Assembly: GCF_014879975.1 (NCBI RefSeq)
Contig: NZ_CP062500.1
Location: 1,240,001 to 1,304,000 of the forward strand
Direction: 5' to 3'
DNA length: 64,000 bases
Source: Vibrio bathopelagicus
GTDB lineage: Bacteria; Pseudomonadota; Gammaproteobacteria; Enterobacterales; Vibrionaceae
Both the position numbers and the translations under genes were made by a program. Shown in pieces: positions 38,186 to 48,117 of this stretch (the stretch's first letter is position 1; every line of letters begins with the position of its first letter). The notes beneath the pieces are model-generated. The model was not told where the DNA came from. It ran no database searches and saw nothing but the letters and a program-made list of their open reading frames with translations.

Positions 38186-39640
38186 TTAGAGCAGAGGGTT
38201 AAATAAGTAGAAAAGCCTTTCAAAGAAACGGTTTCGCAGGTTCCTTTTTTCCCATTGTTCCAATTCAACAGGATGAGAAGAATCAATATAGGACTGCTGT
38301 AATTCAGATAGCTGCTGAGTGAAGTGCACATCATCAACGGCAAGGGTCACTTCAAAGTTAAGCCACAAGCTTCGCATGTCGATATTGACCGTTCCAATCA
38401 AGCAAAACTCTTCATCAATCACTACTGATTTGGTATGAAGAAGGCCACCGTAAAATTCATAGATCTTCACGCCAGCTTCAAGTAACTCGGTATAAAACGC
38501 GCGAGAAGCCCATTTGACCATCAATGAATCGTTGTTATGTGGAATGATCAGTTCTACTGTCACACCACGCTGCGCGGTCATTTTGAGTGTTTCTAACAAG
38601 TCGGCACTGGGTACGAAGTAGGGCGTAGTGATACGAACAGAGTGATTCGCCTGATTAATCGCAATGGTTAAAACTTGTAGGATCAAATATTCCGGCATAC
38701 CCGGTCCAGATGGAACCACTTGCACTGGGTGGTGAGTTTTTATTTCTTCGACAGCACACTCAGGTAGATCCGGAAGAATGCGTACACCCGTTTCAACTTC
38801 CCAATCCCAACCGTGAATCGCAGACAATACGTTAACCGTTGGTCCAGTCACACGAACCATGACGTCAATCCACTGGCCGACACCTGAGTTCTGTTTGAAG
38901 TGAGCAGGGTCAACCATATTCATTGAACCTGTGTAGGCAATGGTTTCATCGATGACAATGATTTTACGGTGTTGTCTTAAATCTAAGCGGCGTAAAAAGA
39001 TTCGCCATGGGCTAACTTCTAGAGCTTGTACGACGTGAACGCCAGCGTCTTTCATCATTGAATGCCAATGGCTTTTGAAAAAGCGAGGGCTACCTGCAGA
39101 ATCGAGTAAAACTTTAACATCGACTCCTCGTTTCGCCGCTTGTATTAAAGCCGATGCGACTGAATCAGTTAGGCCGCCAGGGTGCCAAATATAGAAAACC
39201 ATTTTGATACTGGTCTGGGCGTTTTCTATATCTTCGATAATTGCGTGTAGGATCTCATTGGGTGAAGATTGCAATGAAAGTGTATTTCCACTGAGCGCAG
39301 GTATGCCCATCCGGTTGTTACAAAGCTCATCGATCTTGTGGATAGGGGAGCCGACTTTTCCGGGAAGGTGGAGCTGACAATCATTTAATTGTCGGAACCA
39401 ATCACCAAAGGGAGTAAACATGCGATGTGCGCGCTCAGCCCTTTTTTTACCTAGGTTTAGCTCACCGAAAAGGAAGTAACAAGCGACTCCAACAATCGGG
39501 ATAATGTAGATAACCATCAGCCACGCGAGAGAAACACTCACAGAGCGTCGTTTTAGTACGACACGGAAAGTCACACCGGCTACGAGAACCCAGTACAAAG
39601 CGACAGAAGCTAAAGTTAAAAAATGGTAGAGCTTTTCCAC
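38186..39640 (-). CDS. cls: Cardiolipin synthase A
   Basis: Cls joins two phosphatidylglycerol molecules into cardiolipin at the inner membrane. The 484-residue protein starts with two membrane helices (about 8-28 and 38-58) and then has two phospholipase-D HKD motifs: HRKIIVIDETIAYTGSMN and HTKSVVIDEEFCLIGTVN, both with the catalytic H-x-K-x4-D intact. Length and N-terminal helices match ClsA. Confidence 0.93.
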   Translation of the reverse strand: MEKLYHFLTLASVALYWVLVAGVTFRVVLKRRSVSVSLAWLMVIYIIPIVGVACYFLFGELNLGKKRAERAHRMFTPFGDWFRQLNDCQLHLPGKVGSPIHKIDELCNNRMGIPALSGNTLSLQSSPNEILHAIIEDIENAQTSIKMVFYIWHPGGLTDSVASALIQAAKRGVDVKVLLDSAGSPRFFKSHWHSMMKDAGVHVVQALEVSPWRIFLRRLDLRQHRKIIVIDETIAYTGSMNMVDPAHFKQNSGVGQWIDVMVRVTGPTVNVLSAIHGWDWEVETGVRILPDLPECAVEEIKTHHPVQVVPSGPGMPEYLILQVLTIAINQANHSVRITTPYFVPSADLLETLKMTAQRGVTVELIIPHNNDSLMVKWASRAFYTELLEAGVKIYEFYGGLLHTKSVVIDEEFCLIGTVNIDMRSLWLNFEVTLAVDDVHFTQQLSELQQSYIDSSHPVELEQWEKRNLRNRFFERLFYLFNPLL

Positions 39641-39916
39641 ATTGAATACTCGAAAAAAGAGACACTTAGATAGTAATGCTATTTTGCCAATATGGGAATT
39701 TGCGGAATCAACTATTTACAAAATAGAGTAAAAGCGGTAAATAGGAGAAAGTTGTTAAGTTTTAGTTAACTTAAGACGAAAACGATTGTTTTGTACGAAA
39801 AGTCGGCATTTAACCATAAAAATTTACATTGGTAACGAAATATGTACGGTTCGCACTTCCAATTTTATTCTTAAACTGGTTTACTTGCTATATAACGAGC
39901 GTCAATCAAATCTTTT

Positions 39917-39942
39917 AGGTGTGTAAATTTTTTTATACACCT
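39917..39942 (+). promoter_or_regulatory. Hairpin in the leader of the NSS transporter gene
   Basis: AGGTGTGTA (39917-39925) and TATACACCT (39934-39942) pair with one wobble, and T residues follow after TAT. It stands about 65 bases before the GTG start of the transporter and could be a leader attenuator. The rest of the 367-base gap 39641-40007 is AT-rich with no gene that I can see. Confidence 0.4.
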
Positions 39943-40007
39943 TATCTTTTAAAGACGCCACCCAAAGCAAAACACAACATCACATAACACAAAAGTTTGG
40001 AGTACAC

Positions 40008-41441
40008 GTGGCTACTAGTAATACAACCACAACACCCCGCGATACCTGGGGTTCGAAGTTAGGATTCGTAATGGCTGCAGCAGGTTCTGCTGTTGGTCTA
40101 GGTAACATTTGGAAATTCCCTTACACAGCAGGCGAAAGTGGCGGCGGTGCATTCGTTGCAATTTACCTGTTTTTTGTAATCTTCATCGGTTTCAGTGTGA
40201 TGCTGACTGAATTTGCGATTGGCCGTCATACGCAAAAATCAGCAGTAGGTGCATTTAAATCAACTGACCGTCGTTGGACGTTCGCTGGTGTTATCGGCGT
40301 AGTGAGTGGTCTGCTTATCATGGGTTTCTACCCTGTAGTAGGTGGCTGGTCTATCGCATACATCGGTAAGATTGCTGGTGGTCTACTAGATGCACCTGAA
40401 GCAATCGGTGACAGCTTCGGTGGCTTTATCTCAAACCCAGTTCAACCACTTATGTGGATGGGCCTATACCTACTGCTTAACGTTGTTATCGTTATGAAGG
40501 GTATTTCTGGTGGTATCGAGAAAGCGGGTAAGATTCTGATGCCACTTCTTTTCATCATCCTTATTGTGGTATCAATCAAAGGCCTAATGCTTCCGGGCGC
40601 GATGGCTGGTCTTGAATTCCTATTTAGCCCTGACTTCTCTAAAGTAGATAGCGGTGTAATCCTAGCGGCACTAGGTCAAGCATTCTTCTCACTAAGTCTT
40701 GGTATGGGTTGTATGTTGACATACGGTTCTTACCTTAAGAAGAAAGAGAACTTAGTTCAAACTACGGCTATGGTTACTGCAATGGATACAGGTGTTGCCA
40801 TCCTAGCTGGTGTTGCAATGTTCCCTGCAATGTTCGCATTCGGCATGGAGCCAGCAGCTGGCCCTGGTCTAGTATTCGTTGTTGTTCCTCAGCTATTCGC
40901 TGAAATGGGCGGCGTAGTTGGTCTTCTATTTGCTCTAATGTTCTTCGTTGGTCTAAGTGTTGCAGCACTTACTTCTTCAGTATCTCTACTTGAAGTTGTG
41001 GTTTCTTACCTAATCGATGAGAAAGGCATGAAGCGTGTGACTGCAGTACTGTCTGCAAGTGTAGTAATGGCGATTCTATGTATCTTCGCTTCTCTATCAC
41101 TTGGTGGCTTCGGTCCTACATTGTTCGGTACTGGCGCATTCGATATCTTCGACTTACTAACTGATAAGATCTTCCTAGCAGTTGGCGGTATGTTGGTATG
41201 TATCTTCGCTGGTTGGAGACTAAACCGTGCAGACCTAGAGAAAGAAATCACTAACGACGGTGAAGTATCTTTCCCACTATTCGGTCTATGGTACACACTA
41301 GTTAAGTACATCATCCCAGTAGCTATCGCTATCGTAGCGTTCATGGGTATCTCTTCTGGCTTCGACAGCGGTAAAGGTGCAATCATGCTACTAGGTATTG
41401 GTATTATTGCTGGCTCTGCGCTTATCTCTAAGAAGCTATAA
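40008..41441 (+). CDS. Sodium-dependent neurotransmitter-symporter family transporter (NSS)
   Basis: The 477-residue inner-membrane protein is an NSS-family Na+-coupled symporter, whose bacterial members mostly carry amino acids. The N-terminus after a short tail has the sodium-site signature GFVMAAAGSAVGLGNIWKFP, followed by the TM3 and TM6 helices. The start is GTG 40008 behind TTTGGAG. The substrate cannot be named. The last codons are duplicated downstream (repeat entry). Confidence 0.88.
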   Translation: MATSNTTTTPRDTWGSKLGFVMAAAGSAVGLGNIWKFPYTAGESGGGAFVAIYLFFVIFIGFSVMLTEFAIGRHTQKSAVGAFKSTDRRWTFAGVIGVVSGLLIMGFYPVVGGWSIAYIGKIAGGLLDAPEAIGDSFGGFISNPVQPLMWMGLYLLLNVVIVMKGISGGIEKAGKILMPLLFIILIVVSIKGLMLPGAMAGLEFLFSPDFSKVDSGVILAALGQAFFSLSLGMGCMLTYGSYLKKKENLVQTTAMVTAMDTGVAILAGVAMFPAMFAFGMEPAAGPGLVFVVVPQLFAEMGGVVGLLFALMFFVGLSVAALTSSVSLLEVVVSYLIDEKGMKRVTAVLSASVVMAILCIFASLSLGGFGPTLFGTGAFDIFDLLTDKIFLAVGGMLVCIFAGWRLNRADLEKEITNDGEVSFPLFGLWYTLVKYIIPVAIAIVAFMGISSGFDSGKGAIMLLGIGIIAGSALISKKL

Positions 41442-41458
41442 TTCTAAGAAGCTACAAT
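41427..41458. repeat. Direct 16 bp duplication across the stop codon of the NSS gene
   Basis: TCTAAGAAGCTATAAT (41427-41442) is followed directly by TCTAAGAAGCTACAAT (41443-41458), 15 of 16 bases identical. The first copy holds the last codons and the TAA stop at 41439-41441. Confidence 0.85.
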
Positions 41459-41480
41459 CGCAAGCTAAAGTAGATTAGGA

Positions 41481-41508
41481 AACGGGAGCCACTGGCTCCC
41501 GTTTTTTT
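41481..41508 (+). terminator. Terminator of the NSS transporter gene
   Basis: AACGGGAGCC pairs with GGCTCCCGTT around ACT, followed by seven T. Confidence 0.93.
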
Positions 41509-41633
41509 GTTTTAAATACTTAATTATTGTCGAAAAATAAAAAACCTTACATTCACTCAAGTTATCCGTTTGATAGCCGATATACCTATCGGTTAGGGCT
41601 ATTTAGTCCGTATTTTATTTAGGTAGGTGTTGT

Positions 41634-43250
41634 GTGAAATTGTCGGTGAGAAAGAAACTGTATGCCGGTTTTGGTTCTATATTGGCGGTGCTTGTCACGT
41701 TGGTCGGTATCGTGTGGATAGAGGTTATTGGTGCTCATCAAAGTGCTGATGAGATAAGAATGGACGATGTTCCTGGTACTGTTACCTACCTTGTTCTGAT
41801 AGACGAAGCTGGGGATGTTTACCGAGATGCTTTAGGTGCGATCACTCAAGTCGACAATGCGCTTAATGATTATCGCTCGAATAAGAACGAGTTTGCTCAA
41901 GCCATCGCACAAGCGAAACGTCTAGAGAACCGAGGATCAGAAGATCACCGTCGTGTTCAGCGAATCGAAGAGCTAATGGGACGCTTCACTCAAGAGTTTG
42001 AATCGAAACTTGTACCTAAGATTAGCGATGAGTCTGCGCTGTTATCGAATATCCAGCAGCTTCGTTCTTTGTATGAGGTGACCCTAATCCCAGTTGAAAA
42101 CTTACTGGATCAAGCATCGGCAAGTGAGCGTGCGGATACAGAGCAATCGCTGCTTGTATTGACCGATTCGTTTACCACGATTGAACGTACCATTATGGTG
42201 TTATCTGCGATTGCGATTGTCTTTGGCTGTGTGATTGCCTATATATTGTCTAGCTCTATCACCAACCGTCTGACTCGTGTTGAACAAGTGGCGCGACGTG
42301 TGGCAAATGGTGATCTAACGGCTGGGGATATCGTTGATGATTCCGGAGATGAACTGGCTGACTTAGCTCAGTCGATTAACCAGATGCAGAAATCATTGGT
42401 GGACCTATTAGGTTCTATCTCTTCTGTGACCAACCAAGTTCAATCGGTTACCGGCGAACTGTCGTCGATTAGTCACGACATCGTTTCTGGTGCATCGGCA
42501 CAAGCGGATAAAGCGAATCTGATTGCAACAGCAGCGGAAGAGCTAAGCCTTACGATCTCTGAAGTGGCTCAGCAGGGCACCTCTACTTATGAAGAAGCTC
42601 GACGTTCTGAGTCTTCAGCAGAAGATGGCCGTAATGTGATTGTAGAGATGGTGGCAAGCATTCAACAGGTTTCTGCTCAAATGAGTGACATGTCGGTACA
42701 GATGAATACGCTGGGTTCGCATGGTGAACAAATTGGCAGTGTAATTAAAGTGATCGAAGACATTGCAGAGCAAACCAACCTGTTGGCTTTGAATGCGGCG
42801 ATTGAAGCGGCGCGAGCTGGTGAGTTTGGCAGAGGCTTTGCTGTGGTAGCTGACGAAGTACGAGCGTTGGCTGAAAGAACCACTAAAGCAACACAAGAAG
42901 TGTCTGGCATCATCCAATCGATTCAGTCTGGTACTCAAGAAGCCGTGACTTACACTCAAGACAACTGTCGTTTAGTTGAAATTGGTGTAGAGCAAAGTAC
43001 AGGGGCGGTATCGGCTCTAGAAGCGATTGTTAGCGGTGCTGGCAATGTACAAAGCATGGTTAATTCAATTGCGACTGCGGCAGAAGAACAGACAGCGGTG
43101 ACTAAAGAGATTGCTGCAGATATTACGGCGATCAGTGATATCTCAGAGCAATCCTTGCAACTGGCGACTCGTAGCTCTGAAAATACGCTGGGCTTGAATG
43201 CCAAGGTTGCTGAGCTAGAAGCTTTGGTTGGTAAGTTCAAACTTGCTTAG
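41634..43250 (+). CDS. Methyl-accepting chemotaxis protein
   Basis: The 538-residue receptor has TM1 at about 12-30, a periplasmic ligand domain of about 150 residues (helical, 4-helix-bundle type), TM2 near 190-210, a HAMP domain to about 260, and the signalling domain with the hairpin tip [19 protein letters not shown]. Ligand unknown. The start is GTG 41634 (TAGGTAGG upstream). No C-terminal CheR pentapeptide is seen. The gene ends in a tandem repeat. Confidence 0.93.
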   Translation: MKLSVRKKLYAGFGSILAVLVTLVGIVWIEVIGAHQSADEIRMDDVPGTVTYLVLIDEAGDVYRDALGAITQVDNALNDYRSNKNEFAQAIAQAKRLENRGSEDHRRVQRIEELMGRFTQEFESKLVPKISDESALLSNIQQLRSLYEVTLIPVENLLDQASASERADTEQSLLVLTDSFTTIERTIMVLSAIAIVFGCVIAYILSSSITNRLTRVEQVARRVANGDLTAGDIVDDSGDELADLAQSINQMQKSLVDLLGSISSVTNQVQSVTGELSSISHDIVSGASAQADKANLIATAAEELSLTISEVAQQGTSTYEEARRSESSAEDGRNVIVEMVASIQQVSAQMSDMSVQMNTLGSHGEQIGSVIKVIEDIAEQTNLLALNAAIEAARAGEFGRGFAVVADEVRALAERTTKATQEVSGIIQSIQSGTQEAVTYTQDNCRLVEIGVEQSTGAVSALEAIVSGAGNVQSMVNSIATAAEEQTAVTKEIAADITAISDISEQSLQLATRSSENTLGLNAKVAELEALVGKFKLA

Positions 43251-43265
43251 TGCTTAGTGCTTAGT
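43245..43265. repeat. Seven-base tandem repeat at the stop of the chemoreceptor gene
   Basis: GCTTAGT occurs three times in a row. The TAG stop (43248-43250) lies in the first unit, so the unit consists of the last codon, the stop and one further base. Confidence 0.9.
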
Positions 43266-43317
43266 TCGTATTCAATAGGGACTAAAAACCTATTACCAAA
43301 AGCGGACAATTAAAAAG

Positions 43318-43358
43318 AAGCCCAATGATTCAATGTTTATTGAGTTAGTTGGGCTTTT
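43318..43358 (+). terminator. Terminator of the chemoreceptor gene
   Basis: AAGCCCAA pairs with TTGGGCTT across a loop with an inner stem (TCAAT/ATTGA), followed by a T-run. It overlaps the open frame upstream of the next gene, which supports the later start of that gene. Confidence 0.85.
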
Positions 43359-43422
43359 TCGTAGCTGGAATCTGGGTTCAGACACGGTATACTCCACGCT
43401 CTACAATGGAGCTAGCCTTTAC

Positions 43423-44121
43423 ATGTTCGACATTCTTCTGAACCATTCAGATTTTTTACTCATTAATAAGCACCCTGGAGTCAGCGTCCACAAAGACGAT
43501 GGTGACACTATGCTGCTGCAAGAAGTCGCTAATGCGCTCAATGAGCCGAAGTTATATCTCGTTCACCGCCTCGATAAAATGACCTCAGGTATTCTGCTGT
43601 TAGCAAAGAATGCCTCGGCTGCGAGTGAGCTTTCACAGCTGTTCGCAAAGCGTGAAGTAGAGAAGTACTACCTTGCCATTGGTTCGAAGAAGCCAAAGAA
43701 AAAGCAGGGATTGATCTCTGGTGATATGGAACGTTCACGACGTTCTAGCTGGAAGTTACTGACAAGTAAAGAAAACCCAGCGATTACCCAGTTTTTATCT
43801 GCAACGGCTGAACCCGGCGAGCGTCTACTTTTATGTAAACCCTATACGGGGCGCACTCACCAGATCCGTGTTGCAATGAAGTCGATTGGCTCAGCCATTG
43901 TTGGTGACCCTATTTATAATCCATCGAGTGAGGCTGATAGAGGTTATCTGCATGCCTTCGCGATTCGATTTACCTATCAATCACAAGCCTACGAATATGT
44001 CTGCGATCCAAGGAACCTCGATTCCTTAGGTGAGAAGTGGCATCAAGAGACCGTGTCTGCTGGTTTAGACAGTTGGCTTGAACCTTGGTCATTAACTTGG
44101 CCGAAGCTAAATACTAAGTGA
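43423..44121 (+). CDS. RluA-family pseudouridine synthase (TIGR01621-like)
   Basis: The 232-residue protein begins MFDILLNHSDFLLINKHPGV, typical of this group, and has the RluA catalytic segment YLVHRLDKMTSG with the aspartate nucleophile near residue 50, then KYYLAIGSKKPKKKQ and KPYTGRTHQIRVAM. It modifies an RNA, target unknown. A longer frame from 43333 runs through the upstream terminator and is not used. It overlaps the next gene region by four bases at most. Confidence 0.85.
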   Translation: MFDILLNHSDFLLINKHPGVSVHKDDGDTMLLQEVANALNEPKLYLVHRLDKMTSGILLLAKNASAASELSQLFAKREVEKYYLAIGSKKPKKKQGLISGDMERSRRSSWKLLTSKENPAITQFLSATAEPGERLLLCKPYTGRTHQIRVAMKSIGSAIVGDPIYNPSSEADRGYLHAFAIRFTYQSQAYEYVCDPRNLDSLGEKWHQETVSAGLDSWLEPWSLTWPKLNTK

Positions 44122-44129
44122 GTGAAATA

Positions 44130-45083
44130 ATGGAAGCATCAGCTTTACCTCTGTTTTTTAGTCATATTGAACAGCAACTTAATGAAGTGCCGAATGAACT
44201 ACGCCGTATTTTTCACGGTCGTGGTAAGTTCTGGCCAGGCCTAGATCAATTGACATGTGATTGGGTTGATGGGCAGTTATTGGTCAACGTATTTAAAGAG
44301 GTGGATGACGAATTCTTATCATCTCTTAAAGCTGGATTGGTTGATTTGACTAATAAAGACATCTGGCAAGCAAAGCAGGGCACGAGTATTGTTCTGCAAC
44401 ACCGTTATGCCGATGGCGCGCCTTCAGAGGTTTTATGGGGCGAACTCAATGACTCACCCGTTGTGGTTGAGCACGGACTTAAGTATCAGTTAGACATTGG
44501 CCGTAATCAGAACTTTGGTTTGTTCCTAGATATGCGTAATGGGCGTCAGTGGGTACAAGATAATGCCAAGGGTAAGAATGTTCTTAATCTGTTCGCATAC
44601 ACTTGTGGTTTCTCTGTCGCGGCTATCGCTGGTGGCGCTCGTCAATGCATGAACGTGGATATGTCTCGCGGCTCGTTGAATAAAGGCCGTGATAACCACC
44701 GTCTGAATGAACACGACATGCGCTCGGTTAACTTCCTTGGCTACGATATCTTTAAGTCGTGGGGAAAAATTAAGAAAGGCGGCCCCTACGAGCTAGTTAT
44801 CATCGATCCGCCTTCGTTTCAAAAAGGGAGCTTTGCACTCACTAAAGATTACAAAAAGATCTTACGTCGTTTGCCTGAGCTTCTAACAGAAGGTGGAGAA
44901 GTGATTGCTTGTGTCAACTCGCCGGCAGTATCACCAAATTTCCTGATTGAAACGGTGGCAGAAGAAGCGCCAAGCGTTGAGTTCATTGAGCGTTTAGACA
45001 ACCCACCTGAGTTTGTCGATGTCGACCTAGATTCAAGCTTGAAGGTGCTGAGATTTAAAATCAAAGCCTCTGAAGACGCTTAA
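44130..45083 (+). CDS. SAM-dependent methyltransferase of the RlmI/RlmK type
   Basis: The 317-residue protein has a nucleotide-binding fold with motif I NLFAYTCGFSVAAIAGGA, motif II MNVDMSRGSL and motif IV VIIDPPSFQKGS; the DPPSF motif is typical of N-methylation or RNA cytosine/guanine base methylation. It is closest to the RlmI/RlmK-like group, but lacks the PUA domain (it starts with about 60 unrelated residues). Its target is not known. Starts possible are GTG 44118 or ATG 44130. It probably shares a transcript with the pseudouridine synthase, which also fits RNA modification. Confidence 0.75.
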   Translation: MEASALPLFFSHIEQQLNEVPNELRRIFHGRGKFWPGLDQLTCDWVDGQLLVNVFKEVDDEFLSSLKAGLVDLTNKDIWQAKQGTSIVLQHRYADGAPSEVLWGELNDSPVVVEHGLKYQLDIGRNQNFGLFLDMRNGRQWVQDNAKGKNVLNLFAYTCGFSVAAIAGGARQCMNVDMSRGSLNKGRDNHRLNEHDMRSVNFLGYDIFKSWGKIKKGGPYELVIIDPPSFQKGSFALTKDYKKILRRLPELLTEGGEVIACVNSPAVSPNFLIETVAEEAPSVEFIERLDNPPEFVDVDLDSSLKVLRFKIKASEDA

Positions 45084-45120
45084 TTTCAAACTCATTTGAA
45101 AACCATCGTCAATTCAAATA

Positions 45121-45152
45121 AAAATGCCGCTCATGATGAGCGGCGTTTTTAT
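45121..45152. terminator. Bidirectional terminator between the methyltransferase and ynjF
   Basis: GCCGCTC/GAGCGGC hairpin flanked by AAAAT and TTTTTAT lies between two convergent genes. Confidence 0.85.
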
Positions 45153-45188
45153 TTATAGGGACCGAAGCCGCAGATCGTCAAAAACTGA

Positions 45189-45806
45189 CTAATCAGTTTG
45201 GTTCTTGAGTGTCTGGAACCCGAAATAAATACGCATAAATGTGGTCAGCCAACACGCCGCACCAAAGGTATAAGCAATAACCGCAAAGTGTTGCGGCCAA
45301 ATACAAAAGGCAATGAAACACGCTATGGTCTCTGTGCCTTCGGTTAACCCAGACATGTAGTAGAGAGATTTATGTTTATAGACTGGATTTTCGATACCTC
45401 GCTTACCGGCCATTACAGCAAACGCTAAAAAGCTGCTGCCAGTGCCGATAAAAGAGAAGATCAAAAATGCACCGGCAATGGCGTTGTGCTCTGGGTTGGC
45501 AATCACAAAGCCAAAAGGAATTAGCGAATAGAAAAGGAAATCTAGACTGATATCGAGAAAACCGCCAGCATCACTGATGCCTTGGATTCGAGCCAATGCC
45601 CCATCAAGGCCGTCACACACTCTGTTGAATACAATAAACCCTAAAGCCCATTCGTATTGCTGAAATGCTAACGCTGGAAATGCTAAACACCCGATCAGAA
45701 AGCCAAATAGAGTGGTTTGATTAGCAGTGATACCGAATTGATTCAGTAACTTTGCGGATTGGTTCAATGGCCACTTAATGACCTTGATGGAGTACTTATC
45801 CAGCAT
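45189..45806 (-). CDS. ynjF: CDP-alcohol phosphatidyltransferase (YnjF-like)
   Basis: This membrane enzyme family attaches a head-group alcohol to a CDP-activated lipid. The protein has about 205 residues and six helices, with the signature D-x2-DG-x2-AR-x8-G-x3-D-x3-D seen in CDGLDGALARIQ and GGFLDISLD. I place the start at ATG 45806, because GGAG lies 9 bases upstream. It overlaps ynjD by 11 bases. The E. coli ynj cluster has the same companion (ynjF), which supports the name; the alcohol substrate is unknown. Confidence 0.85.
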   Translation of the reverse strand: MLDKYSIKVIKWPLNQSAKLLNQFGITANQTTLFGFLIGCLAFPALAFQQYEWALGFIVFNRVCDGLDGALARIQGISDAGGFLDISLDFLFYSLIPFGFVIANPEHNAIAGAFLIFSFIGTGSSFLAFAVMAGKRGIENPVYKHKSLYYMSGLTEGTETIACFIAFCIWPQHFAVIAYTFGAACWLTTFMRIYFGFQTLKNQTD

Positions 45807-46446
45807 TATGACTTCTCCATGGCCAAGACAGTACTTGCGCCCCTTGAGGTACATCTGCTTCGTCGTGCGTCACCATTAATGTCGGGATATTCGCTTTCGT
45901 CAATTGTTCAAACACCCAGTCACGAAATTGTGCTCTTAACTCTTGGTCTAGTTTACTGAACGGTTCGTCAAGCAAGGCTAGCTTAGGCTTTGCTAACAAC
46001 ATGCGAGTTAAGCTTATTCTTGCGCGTTGGCCACCAGATATTTGATCGGGGAATGACTCAGCTAAGTGAGTTAGCTCTATGTCTTTTAGTGCAGCCATCG
46101 CTTGCTGTTGACGAGCGGAACCCTTAACTGAATTAGGCAGAGAGAACGCCAGGTTCTCCCACACCTTGAGGTGAGGGAATAGCAAGTCATCTTGAAAAAG
46201 AATACCGACTTCACGTTGATGTGATGGCAAGTCGTCTAGCTGAATGTCGTTCAAAATAACGGTGCCAGAATATGAAAACTCATCATTAAGGTGACCCGCT
46301 ACGGCGTCCAACAAAGTCGATTTTCCGCAGCCGCTCGGCCCCATCAAAGCCAATACTTGGCCTGATTCTAATGTTACGTTTAGCGCTGAGAACAGCGATA
46401 CACCATCGTTTTTATGGATGGCGAGGTCGTTGAGGTGCAGACTCAT
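45796..46446 (-). CDS. ynjD: ABC transporter ATPase (YnjD-like)
   Basis: The 216-residue ATPase has Walker A GPSGCGKST near residue 38, signature ISGGQRAR and Walker B LALLDEPF. It belongs to COG4136, part of an uncharacterised importer with a binding protein (ynjB) and permease (ynjC). It overlaps ynjC by 35 bases at its start (46412-46446). Confidence 0.87.
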   Translation of the reverse strand: MSLHLNDLAIHKNDGVSLFSALNVTLESGQVLALMGPSGCGKSTLLDAVAGHLNDEFSYSGTVILNDIQLDDLPSHQREVGILFQDDLLFPHLKVWENLAFSLPNSVKGSARQQQAMAALKDIELTHLAESFPDQISGGQRARISLTRMLLAKPKLALLDEPFSKLDQELRAQFRDWVFEQLTKANIPTLMVTHDEADVPQGAQVLSWPWRSHNAG

Positions 46447-48112
46447 TCGTTAGAAAACCCTTAAAAGTAAGACGGCGATATCTGAGTTGAAGTCGGCTGA
46501 CCAATATCGCTAAAGAGAAAAAGAACAGAGGCAATAAGGCCTGCCAGATAGCATAAATTGCAGTTACTCTGCGGTCGAAACCACTGGTTAGGGCAACCGC
46601 TTCTGTGGTGATAGTACTAATGCGACCGGCACCAAGCATTAATGTCGGTAGATACTGGGCCAAACTCACACTGATCCCTACCGCCCAAGCGAAGGCGATA
46701 GCAGGCAGCAATATCGGTAGCTTAATGGAGTACCAACTTTGAAATGGCGATTTTCCTAGGCTCAGTGAGGCCTTTATCAGGTCGTCATTGAAGCTTTTCC
46801 AAGGGCCGTCTAAAGACAAATACACAAATGGGAAGGCGAAGAATACGTGTGCCCAAATTACCCAAAACTCATAGGCGTTGCTGCCTATGTATAGGGTGGT
46901 CACTTGCATGCCGAACAATACCGAGAGTTGAGGTATCAACATGGGAATCGCGATAATGAAGCCCGGAACTTGCCACTTGTATTTGATTCGGTATTCATGA
47001 GCAACTAGCGCGAGTAATAACGCAACGGAAGCGGCAATAAGCCCAATCCATAAGCTTTGCCCGACGGTGCTCATGATGCCATCCCACTCAAACTCCCAAA
47101 AACGCATGCTATAGCGACTTGGAAGTAAATCAGGGAAACGCCAACGTTGGGCAACACTCCAAATCCCCATTAGTGGAATGATCAGCAGTGACAATGTCGC
47201 AAGAACTGCGAAGATCGTTTTTCCTGGAAGGTTAATGCCTGTTCTGCCTGAATATTGCCAAGTTCTAAAGTACTTCAGAATTGCCCATTCGATTAAACGC
47301 GCTAAGGCGATGATCAACGAAGCTAAACCGAATAAAACGATGGCGCCAGCGGCAGCTCGTGGTAATAGATTAAGGTCTGGGTCGTTAAACCATTGCCATA
47401 CCAAAACGGCAAAGGTCGGCGGGTTGGTTGGGCCAATGATCAGAGCAATATCGACAACCGACACACTGTAAGCAAGCACCGCCAACATTGGGAAACGAAG
47501 CTTGGTAAACCATTGTGGGAAAATACATTTCCACCAGATCTGAGCACGACTGTAACCCAGTGAAGCGCTCACCTTAGTGATGCGTTCTACATCGACTTGT
47601 TGAAGTATCGATATGCTCATCAGCAATAAGAAAGGGACTTCTTTGAGCGCTAACATGATGATGAGGCCGAACGCGTAAGGGTCTTTAACCAACAAAGCCA
47701 ATTCAGAACTCGTAGCCGATTCACCAAGTAAGTGATACACGGCTCTGGCTCCAAGGCCTGTCGGGCTAAATAGAAAAGCAAAACCAATGGCGAAAGCAAC
47801 ATGCGGAATAGCAAGCATTGGCGATAGCGTTAACTCAATCTTTCTCCAAAACTTGTTTCCCCAAGATGCTTGAAGAATACAAAAAGTCAGGAAGCAGGCA
47901 ATGTAGCTGCTGGCGATCGCTGAACCTAGGCTTAAGCCAATAGAGTGCCAAGCCCCTACCCATTGGAAGACTTGGTTAAAACCGTTGAGTGAGGGCTCCT
48001 CTAAATCCAGGGGCGGGATGAAACTAAGTGACGAGGCCACTACTCCCGCTACCCCAGGAATCGTCGGGATAATGCACACAGCTATAACAACCAAATATAG
48101 AGCGCGTAGCAT
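46412..48112 (-). CDS. ynjC: ABC transporter permease with two fused permease domains (YnjC-like)
   Basis: The 566-residue membrane protein has two binding-protein-dependent permease domains in tandem (about 60-270 and 350-550), each with a coupling helix (for example SASLGYSRAQIWWKCIFPQ and ASLSLGKSPFQSWYSIKLP). This matches COG4135 in which one chain forms both halves of the pore. It starts five bases after the ynjB stop. Substrate unknown. Confidence 0.87.
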   Translation of the reverse strand: MLRALYLVVIAVCIIPTIPGVAGVVASSLSFIPPLDLEEPSLNGFNQVFQWVGAWHSIGLSLGSAIASSYIACFLTFCILQASWGNKFWRKIELTLSPMLAIPHVAFAIGFAFLFSPTGLGARAVYHLLGESATSSELALLVKDPYAFGLIIMLALKEVPFLLLMSISILQQVDVERITKVSASLGYSRAQIWWKCIFPQWFTKLRFPMLAVLAYSVSVVDIALIIGPTNPPTFAVLVWQWFNDPDLNLLPRAAAGAIVLFGLASLIIALARLIEWAILKYFRTWQYSGRTGINLPGKTIFAVLATLSLLIIPLMGIWSVAQRWRFPDLLPSRYSMRFWEFEWDGIMSTVGQSLWIGLIAASVALLLALVAHEYRIKYKWQVPGFIIAIPMLIPQLSVLFGMQVTTLYIGSNAYEFWVIWAHVFFAFPFVYLSLDGPWKSFNDDLIKASLSLGKSPFQSWYSIKLPILLPAIAFAWAVGISVSLAQYLPTLMLGAGRISTITTEAVALTSGFDRRVTAIYAIWQALLPLFFFSLAILVSRLQLRYRRLTFKGFLTNESAPQRPRHP

Positions 48113-48117
48113 GAAGT

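Noticed and set aside
43333-43422. N-terminal extension of the pseudouridine synthase
   Set aside because: It lies across the terminator of the chemoreceptor gene, and related proteins begin at MFDIL.
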